The notes below the pieces were generated by a model, which saw nothing but the letters and a program-made list of their open reading frames with translations, was not told where the DNA came from and did no database searches. A stretch of 64,000 bases of DNA from Nothopassalora personata (Eukaryota > Ascomycota > Dothideomycetes > Mycosphaerellales > Mycosphaerellaceae). The first letter of the stretch is position 1, and every line of letters begins with the position of its first letter. The DNA is taken from positions 124,001 through 188,000 of the forward strand of contig CM066291.1 of NCBI GenBank assembly GCA_033816765.1, written 5' to 3'. Of the stretch, positions 31,737 to 44,039 are shown in pieces. The position numbers and the translations under genes were made by a program.

Positions 31737-33146
31737 TTACCTCCTCGTGGAATTGATGACCTCTTCGACGTCATCAAAATTGTCCACTTCTTCTGTGCTG
31801 CCACTTGCATGACTCCTGGCATCTTCGTCTTCACTTGCCTCGATACTCAATGGAGGTGCAGAAGTCCTTTCCAGCTGCGAAGCACCGCCCTTTCTGCCAA
31901 AGAAGTCGTCCGTCTGCAGTCCTCTCACAGCATCACTCCGTATGCTCTTCTTCATGCTCCCACCAGATGCCCTGGCGTACTTGATTGCCTCTCTTACAGG
32001 CACCATCGCCGCGTCTCTACACGCTTCCTTGATATCACTTCCGGACATGCCAGCAGACACACGCACCAGAACATCAAGATCAAAGGCAGGTCGCCGAATG
32101 GATGCCAGGTACTCGTTGACGCTCTTCGGATCCCTAGGCGGCTCGAGATAACCGGTATCAATCTTCGTATCCCGTAAAGTAAGCTCAAAGATTTGCCGCC
32201 TTTGGCCCGCATTCGGTAACGATACGGGGAATTTCTTGGGCATTCTCCTCAAAATCGCTTCGTCGATATCCTGGATTCTGTTCGTTGCGCCAAGTATACA
32301 GATCCTTTGCATCCCGCTGTCCGATGTTGAAGATGCGAGGCCGTCCCAGTGTGTCATGAACTCTGCCTTCACCATTCCACTAGCTTCGTGCTCTCCACTT
32401 CTTCGTTGTCCCAATACGGCGTCGATCTCGTCGATGAAAACAATCGCAGGTTGTATCTTTCCGGCCAGGAAGAAGACAGCCGCGACAAGTTTGTTGCTAT
32501 CACCGTACCATTTCTCAGTCAACGTGGAGATGTGCAGATTTATGAAAGCTGCGCCTGATTCCCGTGCAAGCGCCTTTGCGAGCATGGTCTTGCCGCAGCC
32601 AGGTGGTCCATATAGTAACACGCCACTGGGTGCCGTGAGAAGCGAAGAGTGATTGGCATATAGATGGGGCATGGTCAGAGGGTATATCACCGATTCCCGC
32701 AGCTCTTCAATGATCTCGTCGAGTCCACCGATGTCTTCAAACGTCACGGGTATCTCCGTCGGCTGTACAACTTCCATAGCAATCGTTTGTTCGTATGGCG
32801 TCAAAGTCAGCTCTTCTTTCCGCGGCCTTCGATCTCTAGGATCTTCCTCGTCGTCGTAGGCATCTTCATAGTCGTCCTCGCGGTCTCTGTCGTGGTTGGA
32901 GAAGATGTTCGAGAGTCGCTGGGATGCAGCAATTTTCTTCTGCTCGGCTTCGGCTTTCTGCGCGCGATCGGGATCAAGTTGCCGTATGATCTGCTGTGCG
33001 GCGTGCCAGGCGGCGATGGGCTGGGTGGTAAGGTATGTTAGTGTCTCGAACACGTGGGAGGGTCCAAGAGTGTGCGCGCATACAATAGCGAGACCTAGGA
33101 GGTATTCAGGTATGTAGGTGTACCACCGCCGGTCGCCGTGTGCCAT
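31737..33146 (-). CDS. MSP1: Msp1/ATAD1-type AAA ATPase, mitochondrial outer-membrane protein extractase
   Basis: 469 residues, single exon. The first ATG in frame is at 33146 (MAHGDRRWYT). The N terminus has a hydrophobic stretch (YLLGLAIVCAHTLG, about 15-28), a likely membrane anchor, then an acidic linker. The AAA domain starts near 115: VTFEDIGGLDEIIEELRESV, Walker A GPPGCGKT (180-187), pore segment EKWYGDSNKLV, Walker B IVFIDEIDAVLG (235-246), ATNRIQDIDEAILRRMPKKF with the arginine fingers, and SGSDIKEACRDAAM. These are diagnostic of Msp1, which pulls mislocalised tail-anchored proteins from the outer mitochondrial membrane. The acidic C-terminal tail (after about 420) is longer than in yeast. 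Confidence 0.94.
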   Translation of the reverse strand: MAHGDRRWYTYIPEYLLGLAIVCAHTLGPSHVFETLTYLTTQPIAAWHAAQQIIRQLDPDRAQKAEAEQKKIAASQRLSNIFSNHDRDREDDYEDAYDDEEDPRDRRPRKEELTLTPYEQTIAMEVVQPTEIPVTFEDIGGLDEIIEELRESVIYPLTMPHLYANHSSLLTAPSGVLLYGPPGCGKTMLAKALARESGAAFINLHISTLTEKWYGDSNKLVAAVFFLAGKIQPAIVFIDEIDAVLGQRRSGEHEASGMVKAEFMTHWDGLASSTSDSGMQRICILGATNRIQDIDEAILRRMPKKFPVSLPNAGQRRQIFELTLRDTKIDTGYLEPPRDPKSVNEYLASIRRPAFDLDVLVRVSAGMSGSDIKEACRDAAMVPVREAIKYARASGGSMKKSIRSDAVRGLQTDDFFGRKGGASQLERTSAPPLSIEASEDEDARSHASGSTEEVDNFDDVEEVINSTRR

Positions 33147-33422
33147 GTTCAAGCTAGAGTGGTGAGTGAATGTAGTAAATGTTGAGGTTTAGAAAGTGCT
33201 TCTTCATGTGACGATGAAATGCCACGTTCAAGGTGCACGCGAGGCTAGCTGCCGATGCCGTCATGCCGAGTACCGATGATCCCTGTAGCTGTAATCACGC
33301 TAGTCTTCCGGTCGCGTCTTCCGTCGCGTCGTGCAGTGGATGTGCTGTTCGCGTCGAATACACACACCTACGACGGCTGAGGTACCCGCAGCACTCCACC
33401 ACTGACAAAACTGTATCACACA
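33147..33422. promoter_or_regulatory. Bidirectional promoter region, MSP1 / thymidylate synthase
   Basis: 276 bp between two divergent start codons. No defined site recognised. Confidence 0.5.
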
Positions 33423-34433
33423 ATGTCGCGACCCAATGGCCTGGAACACCACCCCGCCCAGTCCACAACTACCTCCTCCAGCGAAATCATCCAACCGTCC
33501 CTCACCACACCCCATGAAGAGTTCCAATACCTCAATCTCATCCGCAACATCCTCGACAACGGCGAGCACCGTCCCGACCGAACAGGCACTGGGACATTAT
33601 CGATCCCCTTCCCCCCTCGACACCAATACACCCTCTCCCGCCGCGACGGCAGCCTGATCCTCCCACTCCTCACAACCAAACGCGTCTTCCTCCGCGCTGT
33701 CCTCGCCGAGCTCCTCTGGTTCGTTGCTGGAGACACCAACGCCAAGACGCTCCAAGATCAAAACGTCCACATATGGGACGGCAACGGCTCGCGAGAGTAC
33801 CTCGACTCCGTAGGACTAGGCCACAGAGAAACGGGCGACTTGGGACCAGTCTACGGCTTTCAATGGCGGCATTTTGGAGCGGAATACAAGACCTGTCACG
33901 ACGACTATACAGGCCAAGGAGTTGACCAACTAGCCGAAGTAATCCACAAACTGAAGCATAATCCCTACGATCGGCGGATTATCCTCTCAGCATGGAACCC
34001 CGCAGACCTCAAGAAGATGGCCCTCCCGCCCTGCCACATGTTCGCGCAATTCTACGTCTCGTTCCCGGCTTCCTCCCAAACGCGAGGAGATGGCAGCAAG
34101 AGGGGAACTCTCCATACCCTCCTCTACCAGCGCTCCAACGACATGGGTCTGGGAGTGCCGTTTAATATCGCGAGTTATGCACTATTAACGCACATGATTG
34201 CGCGGTCTGCGGATCTGGTCCCTGGGAGTCTAACACATACAATGGGAGACGCGCATGTGTACCTCGATCACAAGGAGGCGTTGGAGGTGCAGTTGACGAG
34301 GCAGCCGAGGGACTTCCCGACGCTGGAAGTGAAAAAGGAGGTGGGCTGTGAGATTGACGGGTGGACGCCAGACGACTTTTTGGTGCTCGGGTATAAGCCG
34401 CATGGAAAGATTGATATGAAGATGAGTGTGTGA
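33423..34433 (+). CDS. TMP1: Thymidylate synthase
   Basis: 336 residues, single exon, ATG at 33423. Family motifs run in order: [62 protein letters not shown], then [12 protein letters not shown] with the catalytic Cys at 204, [20 protein letters not shown], and the [12 protein letters not shown] region. It methylates dUMP to dTMP using methylene-tetrahydrofolate. The N terminus is about 30 residues longer than the core, as in other fungi. The C terminus (KIDMKMSV) is normal, with the hydrophobic last residue used for closure. Confidence 0.96.
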   Translation: MSRPNGLEHHPAQSTTTSSSEIIQPSLTTPHEEFQYLNLIRNILDNGEHRPDRTGTGTLSIPFPPRHQYTLSRRDGSLILPLLTTKRVFLRAVLAELLWFVAGDTNAKTLQDQNVHIWDGNGSREYLDSVGLGHRETGDLGPVYGFQWRHFGAEYKTCHDDYTGQGVDQLAEVIHKLKHNPYDRRIILSAWNPADLKKMALPPCHMFAQFYVSFPASSQTRGDGSKRGTLHTLLYQRSNDMGLGVPFNIASYALLTHMIARSADLVPGSLTHTMGDAHVYLDHKEALEVQLTRQPRDFPTLEVKKEVGCEIDGWTPDDFLVLGYKPHGKIDMKMSV

Positions 34434-34688
34434 ATGTGGACGATGCCGTAAGCAAACGAACTCGTCGAGGGAACTTTTTCAAGGCTACACTGCTGCTCAC
34501 GTGCCTTGATGCAGACGGTGACTCTCAACATGCTTGCTAACCGTCAAGCGACCACTCAGTCCCCACTTCAGTCCGCTTTCGTGCCCATCGTTTCGTTTCG
34601 CTGGACGAGTCAATCCATTAGCTCTCCGATCATCGTCACCAGGCAACTCCAGGTATACAGTGCTTCCCACGCGCCTAGAGGTAGACTG
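34434..34688. other. Intergenic, right edge of island 2
   Basis: No gene seen. It includes the 3' UTR of thymidylate synthase up to the Copia LTR. Confidence 0.5.
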
Positions 34689-34894
34689 TGTCACGATCCA
34701 AGCGTGCACCGGCGCTGCAGCCCAATCAAACCTGAGGCAGCAGCGGCCAAGAATCAGGTGACATTGATTAGTCACCTATAGCCTTTTCACAAGCAGCCCT
34801 TTCAATTCTAGCTTAGATACATGCAATCTACTACCTGCTTTTAAGACACATTTATAAGCCCATTTCATGACTTCCAACCACTTATAACGTGATA
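34689..34894 (+). repeat. 5' LTR of Copia 1 (not RIP-mutated)
   Basis: 206 bp, TGTCACG...CGTGATA, homologous to the solo LTR at 25523-25740. RIP-type composition begins only about 80 bp further right (near 34975). The flanks give no 5-bp duplication (GACTG / GTTAT), which agrees with it being one end of a longer element. Confidence 0.8.
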
Positions 34895-35049
34895 GTTATA
34901 AGCCCGACAGGCGCTCACTAACGTTCGCTGCATAAAACGAAGCCCTAGAGCAGATTTTGCATCGTCATTAAAAACTAGTGCGATCTATCATTATCCTATT
35001 AACAACTATTACACAGTAGTATAGTGACCCTAGTAGACCTATAGGAACC

Positions 35050-38000
35050 TTTATTAGGCCTATTAACACCGTTATAGCGACTACCGAGACACCCGGTAGT
35101 ACCGGTGCTTTACCGTACGGTACTATCGTTCTTAAGAGTTATAACTAATAGGACAAGTTTAACCGTTAGTTAGAGCTCTACGCTAAGTCTCTAAACATCT
35201 AGAAGTATGTAGATCCGAACGACACTACCGCCGAGCTAATAGAGCCGGTGTACTTAACGTTCGAGTAAATCTAATTAGTATACACTACTAAAGACGCTAC
35301 GGCTAAAGACAAGGAGCTTATTAAGCTCCGCTAGTTAGACACCGACCGTAGGTAGCGGATATATAACATCTTCGCGTCCGTAAGGTCTAAATTAGTTACC
35401 TACCTAATTAGGACTACTATAGAGCTAGGCTAGGAGCTAATGCATAGTAAACGTACCCTTAGGGGTAAGGTCTAGGCTCTAAAGGATTAGTACGGACTAA
35501 ACGGCATGTTACGTAAGCGATAGCTTACACTAGAGCTAAATAGGCTTTAGAAGAGCTAGGCCCGAAGGGTCGACGACTAGTGTTTAGACTAGCTAGTACT
35601 ATAGACTAAGATGCTAGATTGTAACTATACCGAGTACGGAGACCTACTACGACACTTTCTACTTACGATATAGTAGAAAACTCCTACCTATAGAGCATTA
35701 CTATATAACGAGTAGAAGTATAATAAGCTCTCGCTTAGTAAGCTTACCGAGCGATACCTCGAATAGATACGCGACATTACCCTAGTTACTACGAATAGTC
35801 GATTAGTCTTCGTAATCTTTATAGGCGAACCCTTAGTAGAGGACGAGCCTCTACTACTAGCGCCTATAGTAGGCATAGTCGGTAGGAACGATAATAATAA
35901 TAACAACCGTCGTTATAGCCGCGGCGATAAGAGTCGTAACCGTAGTAACGGTGCAAATAAAGGAAAGAGTAGTAATAATAACGATAGGCTAAGCGGCTAC
36001 TAGAACATTACCGGCGAGCCTAAGGAGAGTTATTATAAGAACCTCTATTTATGCGATGTAGTTAACCCTAAGAAGCGTCCATTAAAGGATTAGCGCTCTA
36101 AGTAGTAGAAGAAGTGCTAGAAGCACTTTATTAATTACTACTTAGGCGATAATAGTAAACGCTTACTAGGCGTATTAAACCGCAATAGGCGTACGGATAA
36201 GGAACGAGATAAGGCAATTACTAAGGGCAAGGTAGTACCGTACGGCTTTACTAGTCTTACTATTCTTTCGAGCTCGATAAGCTAATTAAGCTTTAACTTT
36301 AGGGATTACTAGGTATACGATAACTGCTCGGACACCTATGTTATTAATTACTATAACTAGTAGGGCGTAGAATTCATTATAGAGCGCCTAACTACCTTAT
36401 TAATCTAAGCCGGAACTACAACATTCCCTATTGCCGCATTAGGTAAGGTTCGTATAAAGATAGAGGAGATACTATTTACCCTATTAGATGTAGCCTATTA
36501 CCTAGGCTTTTATATAAACGTTATCTCCTACTTACGTATAGAGACGGCTAGACTTTAGTAGCACGGACGCACTAATTTAGTCTATTATAATAATAAGAAG
36601 TTAATAGACCTATACTGCCCTACTAGCACAATCCCCTTCTTTAAGGTAGTTATACCGCCTAAGTTAGAGATAGTCTATAAATAGCTATCGAGTAATAATA
36701 GGAGCATCCTACTAAAGATTACTAAGAAGTAGCGTATAGCGCACTTTATTAGTACAATTAGTAAGGGTAATACTATCTAAATACCGCCTATTTAGGACTC
36801 TAACGGCGACCGTACCGTTATAGCAGTAATGAATAGTATAGGGGGTACTAAAGGTATAGTAACGTCTAGTAGGACCCCTATTAAACACCGTAAGCTCTTA
36901 GGCTGCTAGTGGCACTAAATCTTCGGCTATATTAGCGCTAAACGCATTAACTAGCTTCCGTTTAGAGTTAAGGGGGTGGTTATTAACCCTAATGCACCTA
37001 AAGCACCCCTTAATACACATTGTAGAGCATGTAGCCTAGCTAAGGCACATAAAGTGTTTAATAGGACTAAGCCAATTAGGGTAATAACTCCCTATAGGTA
37101 CGTAGCTATAGATTTGGCTAAGTTTATACTAGTATATAATGGTAATCGTTACCTAGTTCATTTCTACGATTTAGATACCTACGGGCACTTTCAATTTACT
37201 ATTAAGAATAGGGACTAACCATTAGTATTAGCTTACTTTAATAGCCTACTTAGCTTCATTAATTTCATTAGGCGTAGGTTTGTTTACTTCTATAGCGATA
37301 ATGAAGTAGCTATTAGTATAGCCTTCCGCTTAACTATTAACAACAATTAAATTAAGTAGCACAACACTGCTAATTACGCGTCTAACTAGGACCTAGTAGA
37401 ACGAGTAGGCGGCGTTATTATTACGATGTCTCGTACAATCCGCATTTATACTCGCCTACCTAAAAAGCTCTAGAATGAATGTATAGTAGCTACCGTCTAT
37501 ATTCTCTAGCGGTCACTAATCTAATTAAAAGGCTAGAAGACTCCCTTCGAATTAGCAATAGGTAGGGTACTAAATATAGGCTATATAGTAGTGTACGGCT
37601 ACCTAGCCTACGTGTACATTTATAGTACTACTTAACTAGGTAAGACTAAGAAGCTTAAAGAACGAGCACTTATCGGATACCTTGTAGGCTACGACTCTAC
37701 TAACATCTATAGGGTGTAGGACCTATCGAAAGATAGGGTTATGCGGGTAAAGGACGTCCTCTTTAGTGAGACTACGTTCTACGACCTATTAATTCTCACT
37801 ACTAGTTACTTAACCCCTGTTAAGAACATCGTAATAGTAGAACCGGCTAAAGAGCCTAAACAGTACTACGACCTGTATGTAGCTTACTATAAGTAGGACA
37901 TAGTATAGGCCGAGGGGGTGGAAGAATAGGCTTAATAGTAGCCGCTCTATTAAAACCCTCGTTAACATGCCCATTAACAATTACTACTTAGGCATAAACT

Positions 38001-40270
38001 ACACTAGCTATAACACCGAGCGCTAGTAACATTTAACTAACCTAAAGGTAATAGCAGTTTCTAGCTACTTAATTAGCCGTCATTAAATAACGCTACAACC
38101 CCTACACTTTTACGAGACTAGGTTAAATCCGGGGTCGAACTATTGACTAATGAGAGTATAGAGAACTCTAACTATAATAACAGCCATTAAAATAACGCGG
38201 TCAATAGTAACGCGTCTTAATAGTATATTAACGACTTTAAGTAGTAATTAATAGATGTACTTATAGAGGAAGACCGTAAGGAGATTATAGTAGACATAGA
38301 TGCTTCGACGACTCTAGACGTTACTACCGCTCCTCCTTTAGCAATCCCCTTCGAAGAACTTAGTTAAATAGATAAGTTTTCCCCTAATTCTAACTATACC
38401 CTTACCGATACTAGGAAGAGGCTCCGAACCGCCTACTTCTACTATGCTCTATATAATATTATAGTCGCTAACGTTATTATTAGCTAGATAGCGGGCATCC
38501 GCCCGAGACCTCGTTACCTAGGACGTAAGTACTACGATGTCGTACGAACACGCCGATCCTCCCCTACACGTACTATTAACACTATTACGTCGATGCACCG
38601 CGATAACCTTCCGCCCGAACCTCTAAACTACCGAGCCGCTATAAAGCACCGCTTCGCCTAATAATAGCGTAAAGCTATAGCTAAAGAGTTTACTAAAGTA
38701 GTCTTAACCGGCACGTTTAAATAGACTATATAGTAAGAGAAGGATTATAATACTTAGTAAGAGGACGGACTTTAGCTACCATTACCGCTAAAGTGGGTAT
38801 ATAAGTATAAGTTAGATAAGCATAGTATACTAAAGAGCTTTAAGGCCCGGCTATACGTAAGAGGCGATCTATAGGGTACACACTTAGATACATATGCCGC
38901 TACATTACTAGTAAGCATGTTTCGCCTCTACTGTACTATAGCCGCGAGCTTCGACCTAGAAGCTAAATAGTTTAATATTGTTAACGCCTTCTTAAACTTA
39001 GACCTACTATATACTATGTATCTATAGCCGCCTCCTAGAATCGATCGCCCTACCGATAGACACGCTCTTAAACTAGTTAAGGCCCTCTACGGACTAAAGG
39101 AGTCCCCTTTATTATAGTACAACTCCCTTACCGAGACGCTAGCCTCCCTTAGAATAGTTCTTCTCTCGGACTCCGAATGTATCTACTATAATAATAAGGT
39201 TATGTTCTTCTTTTATATAGACGACCTAGTTATGCTATATTACCGTAAGTATAAGGACTATACACTTAGTATTAAGAAGCGTCTACTTACTAAGTACGAG
39301 ATGTACGAGCTTAGAGATCTTACCTAGTTTCTAGAAATTAAGGTAACACGAGATCGGTAGAAGAGACTACTATAGCTCTTATAGGAGGACTACATCGAGA
39401 AGCTCGCTACTAAGTTTAGCATATCTACTAGCGTACGTAAGACAAATGTGCTAGTGGATTAACACCTTAACTAGACGGTACCTAAAGGCTATATTATAGA
39501 AGCTATTAAGATCCTTACTTACTAATAACGTATTAGATCCCTTAACTTCGTAGTAATATATACACGCCCGGACATTACCTTTTCCCTATTAATGCTTTCG
39601 TAGTATCTAACTAAGCTAATAGACACGCATCTAAAGCTTATAGACTAGTGCCTACGCTACCTCCTAGAGACTAAGAACCTCTACCTTATGTATAGCGCTA
39701 GTAAGCACATTACTAGCCTATATAGTTAACCTAAACATCTCGGTAAGAACTATAAGTTCTTCGGTACATTAGATGCCTCCTACGGCATAAACGTCGATAG
39801 GACTAGCTCTAGCGGATGGATCTTTATGCTCTTCGGCGGACTAGTCGACTATAAAGTATCTAAGTAGATTACTGTTACTAAGTCCTTAACCGAAGCCGAA
39901 CTCCTTAGCCTATTATAAGCGGCATTAGAGCTAATCTAGTAGGAACGTATCTTCGCCGAGATCTATCTCGAGTTTAACTAGTATACACACCTATACTATA
40001 ACAATACCTAGACCATTCGACTTATTAACTAGTAAGGGTAAAAGCTTAATACTAAGCTATGCTATATTAACATCTACTACTACTAGCTCCGCTAGAGAAA
40101 CTAGCGAGGAGATATCGAGATTCGGTATCTTAATACTAAAGACATGCCTATAGATAGGCTTACTAAGCTACTACTACTACAAAAGCATAGGCACTTCGTG
40201 GAGCTACTTAACATAGCTAAGGAAGGCGTAGACCTATGCTCCTTAGCGCCTACTATAGATGCTAACACTA
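35050..40270 (+). pseudogene. gag-pol of Copia 1 (integrase, RT, RNase H), RIP-broken
   Basis: An open stretch at 36976-37218 reads CRACSLAKAHKVF ... YRYVAIDLAKF ... YLVHFYDLDTYGHF, the start of the integrase core with its preceding Cys motif. At about 38800 the frame gives KWVYKYKLDKHSILKSFKAR, the Copia reverse transcriptase entry. At about 39207 it gives FFYIDDLVMLY, the catalytic YxDD box. RNase H-like sequence continues to about 40230. Many TAG and TAA stops interrupt it. The gag part (35050-36900) has no readable zinc knuckle. Confidence 0.82.
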
Positions 40271-41572
40271 GCCGCATTACCTTAGGGGGTAATAATAACG
40301 ACTAAGAAGCGTAGGCCTACCACTACACTAGTAGTGGCTCTTCGTAGCAATGTAGAACGACATAGTAATTAGCTACTACTAAGCGCGACTTCCCTTTTAT
40401 CCTTCTATACTATATTAGGAAGGAACTAGCAGTAGGACTGTATAAAAACACCTCTTTAGGTCTAAACCCTTCCTCTTTCCTTAACTAACTAACATAGACC
40501 GGTAGAGGTTGTATAGTATGTTCGGTACTACTGTCTCCTCTACCGGCTCCGTACTACCGCTAGAGTAAGCGTCTACTATTTACCGGCACTACCCTAGTAC
40601 TACTATTACTAGTAGGTGTTTCTCGGACTCCTATTAGCCTATAGTAAAAGGACCGGAAACACCCCTATTACTAGTAGCGGTGTAGCGTATGCGTACTAGT
40701 AACGGCGTAGCTAATCACGAGCGCTAAAACACTATTAACTTCCCTACTACTAGTAGCATTAGCATCACTATCACTACCTCCGTTACTATATTATAACGAA
40801 CGCTATAACATTATCGTTAATCCCTCTATTATCGTCCTTACCTCACTTAGAGACAACATCTCTACCCGCTAGGTATGTAGCACCTATAGCACTACCCTCG
40901 ATAGGATTACCTTTACCCTAAGTAGAAAGATAAGGTCTTTATAAGCTATAAAGACCTTTCATTAGGTAAAAGAGTTCCTACTAGGACGTAGCTAAATAGT
41001 AATCTCTACCTAAGGTAGGAAGCGGAGTTCTCTAAGACCGTAACCGAAGTTATATATACGTAGTTATTAGATAGTAGTAAGGCACCCTAATTGCCGAAGT
41101 AATAGCGTACTATAACACCTAGGATTTTAATTAAGAATGGAGCGGACATTAAAGCAGACGATAGGCTAAGCAATAAATTTAGTAGATATAATAACCCCTA
41201 GGACTCGAACCTACAACCTTACATGTCCGTTAAAATGTAGGGAGATAGTACGCCTTGCCGTTTAGTACTATAAGAACAGCTTAGCTACCCTACCGGATAA
41301 GAATTACATCGCTTAAAACCTATTATATAGGTTAACTACAGTATAAGGGACTTAGTAAGATTGTAAATAGGGATGTAAGGCTAGGACAATAGCCTTACCT
41401 AAAACGCTAACTTAGCGCCCTACTATGTAGCTTATAATAGAGCTCTAATAAGCGTATAGTAACGACGCCTTACGTTATAGGTAGGTGGGTAGGGTAATGG
41501 GTAATAGATAGGGTACACGCGATTATATACGATTAGCTCATTTACCTATAAGCCGCACGAGCTAAGGGGGTG
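40270..41572. other. 3' non-coding part of Copia 1
   Basis: 1.3 kb after pol without a recognisable frame, RIP-mutated. It contains the tRNA-like segment at 41190-41300 and ends at the polypurine tract. Confidence 0.5.
41190..41300 (-). other. tRNA-like sequence inside Copia 1
   Basis: The minus strand has an A-box-like GGTAGCTAAGCTG and, about 90 bases later, a perfect B-box-like GGTTCGAGTCC with a T-arm-like stem. The spacing is longer than in a normal tRNA, and the acceptor stem is unclear. It is probably a decayed tRNA-derived insert. Confidence 0.4.
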
Positions 41573-41598
41573 TGTTACGATCTAAGCGTGTACCGGCG

Positions 41599-42028
41599 TA
41601 TTACGGTTCGGATTGAGCTACGACGGCACGCCTAACCATTAGCCACAGAGATCACGTGCGCTGCACGAGATCACTCGCTCACTAGTGACTTAGTGATTCG
41701 AGATTACTCGCTTACTAGTAACTTAGTAATTCGAGATTACTCGCTTACTAGCGACTTAGTGATTCGAGATCACTCGCTTACTAGCGATTGAGTAATTAAG
41801 ACTAAGACTAGCAATGTCTCCTTTATATTTAGGAAGGCTAAGAAACCCTTATGGTTCTAATGCGTTTAACTTATGTTACTATCTCACTAATTGGAATACA
41901 ACTCTTACTCTAATTATTTATCTTCGCTTAGCTTACTTTAGCCTCTCTAAAGAATACCGCTACGTAACTTAACTTATCTCTCCTTTAAGACTAGCCCTAG
42001 AACGAGATAATAACACTTTAAACGCCCT
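41599..42028 (+). repeat. 5' LTR of Gypsy B2, with 33-bp tandem repeats
   Basis: It starts TATTACGGTTCGG (TG to TA by RIP) and ends GAGATAATAACA. About three and a third copies of a 33-bp unit (ACTAGTGACTTAGTGATTCG...) lie at 41681-41790. The right 210 bp match the B1 and B2 3' LTRs. Confidence 0.72.
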
Positions 42029-42029
42029 T

Positions 42030-43140
42030 AGGATAAGCGCTACTTAAGCAGCTAGTAGGGGAACACCCGCCCCTAGCGAAGTAGGAAACATCCGCCGTAC
42101 GCTACTACAATAGACTACTACGAAGAACGATAAGTCTAATAACGATGACGAGCCTACTCCGAGGAAGAACGACGTTAAGGCTACTAAGCTAGACCTCTTC
42201 TATAGAGATAGGGCTAAGTTCGACGACTGGATTAACTAAATGGATATGTACCTTATGTTCAACCTAGTCGATGCCGATAAAAGAACTATCTTCGCTATTA
42301 CGTACCTTCGCGGAAGTGCGCAGAACTGGATTAAACCTTACCTTAAGGAATACCTTAAAGGTATAGGACGATTAGACCCTACCGGAATGTTTAGGAGCTA
42401 CACCCTTTTTGAAGAAAAGATAAAGTCAATCTTTAGAACCTCGAACGAAGTCTAACAGGCTATACGAATCATTTAACACCTAAAGTAGAAGACGTCTACT
42501 TTAGAGTATGCCGCTAAATTCGAAGAATACGGACAAATTACCGGATGGGACTAGACGGCGTTAATAACTATATTCCGACGTGGACTTAAGGACTCCGTTA
42601 AGGACGAGTTAATAAGACACGGGGGACGGATTACTAACCTCGAAGAGCTAATAAAGACGTCGATTAATATCGATAACTAGCTCTAGGAACGACACTAGGA
42701 AAAGAAATACGACTCTAAAGTAGGAGGCATAGTAGGATACACTCCGGATCGTAGACCCTTAGGAGGATACGTTACGAAGGGAGAATTCTCACGACAAAGC
42801 TAGCCCTACTATGGACTACAGCTAATGGAGCTGGACGTTACCTAACGAGGACGGAGGATCGACAAGAGTAGGGGCTACGGAAAGCCCTTTAAAGGAAAAG
42901 GAAAACTCATATGTTATGCCTATAGTAAGGAAGGTTACATAGCACGGGATTGCCGCGGTAAAAATATAGTGCGCCGCGAGCAGTTTAATATAATGCAACT
43001 AAAGGTAGGCAAATCTAGGAGTAGTGTTGAACCCCGACAATTTAACTATACCTAGAAAGTGGAGGAGAAGGATAGCAACCGGGTTGCAACGCCTCTCCTA
43101 GACCCCTTACAAGGACGAGGAGGATACTATGTTCAATAAC
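42030..43140 (+). pseudogene. gag of Gypsy B2, RIP-broken
   Basis: At 42240-42455 there is MDMYLMFNLVDADKRTIF ... YLRGSAQNWIKPYLKEYL, homologous to the gag core of element C. At about 42910-42953 the knuckle reads CYAYSKEGYIARDC, a CCHC motif with one Cys and the His turned to Tyr. Confidence 0.85.
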
Positions 43141-44039
43141 ATACACTACCACCGAATAACTAATAGCTAAAGACTATTAGACTATTTAGTATAATGGTAC
43201 GAGGAGTTAACTACGAAGTTAAGAAAGAATCTCGACACGGTCACGGAAGCCTTCATTAGCGATTCTATTACTAGGACTCGTGTTAAACCTACTACGACGC
43301 TAAGTTAGGCGTAGGGTACTAGCTACGACAACTAGTAGGAACCCTAGGAGCTTAACACGGACAAAATAAGCTCTAAGAAGTAGACATAGACGAATCTTAC
43401 TTCGACGACGATAATAAAGAAAACTAGGATCTAGAATGGGACGGACGCTAGTTACTAGTACTAGAATAATAAACAAATGAACTAGATACTATCGAAGAAG
43501 ATTACGTACCGGAGGAGTTAAGCGAGGACTCATCCAAAGAAGAAGAGAGCGATACCGACGACGAAAACGAAGTATATACATTCACGGTAGATGCGCTAAA
43601 GAAACTCTATAAGTTAATTATCTATCTCTAACGGAGGCACGAGGAATTCCTACTAAAGTTCTTAGGGAAACGATACCTAAACCCTAACGAATTCGACAAG
43701 ACACTCGACACAATAAGGGGCATAGTATAGGGCTACCTAACCATAAACAATACTAAGAACTTAGCTAAAGCGGTTATCGAACGACTACCTATAGGAAGCT
43801 AAATAACGGATACCGGATACCTAACACCGGTAGGAACTTTCGTCTTAAACGAACTACGAACAGCAGTACAGTATGTACGGGCTCTCTACTTAGAATCGTA
43901 GAAGATCTAGGAACGTAATAGACTATAAGTGTAGACACAGGGTAACGGGCTATAGGTTCTAGCCGAAGCCTCTAGGCACGAAGCATAGCGAACCACATAC
44001 TATTCGGGAAAAGGATTAGCTCCCTAGGAATAAGCAACT

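Larger units (their letters stand above)
34689..41598 (+). mobile_element. Ty1/Copia element 1, internal region RIP-mutated
   Basis: The 5' LTR is at 34689-34894. A 3' LTR remnant of 26 bp at 41573-41598 matches its first 26 bases except for three CA-to-TA changes, and is preceded by the polypurine tract CTAAGGGGGTG. The order of domains is integrase before reverse transcriptase, which defines Copia. The 3' LTR is cut off by the LTR of element B2. Confidence 0.8.
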
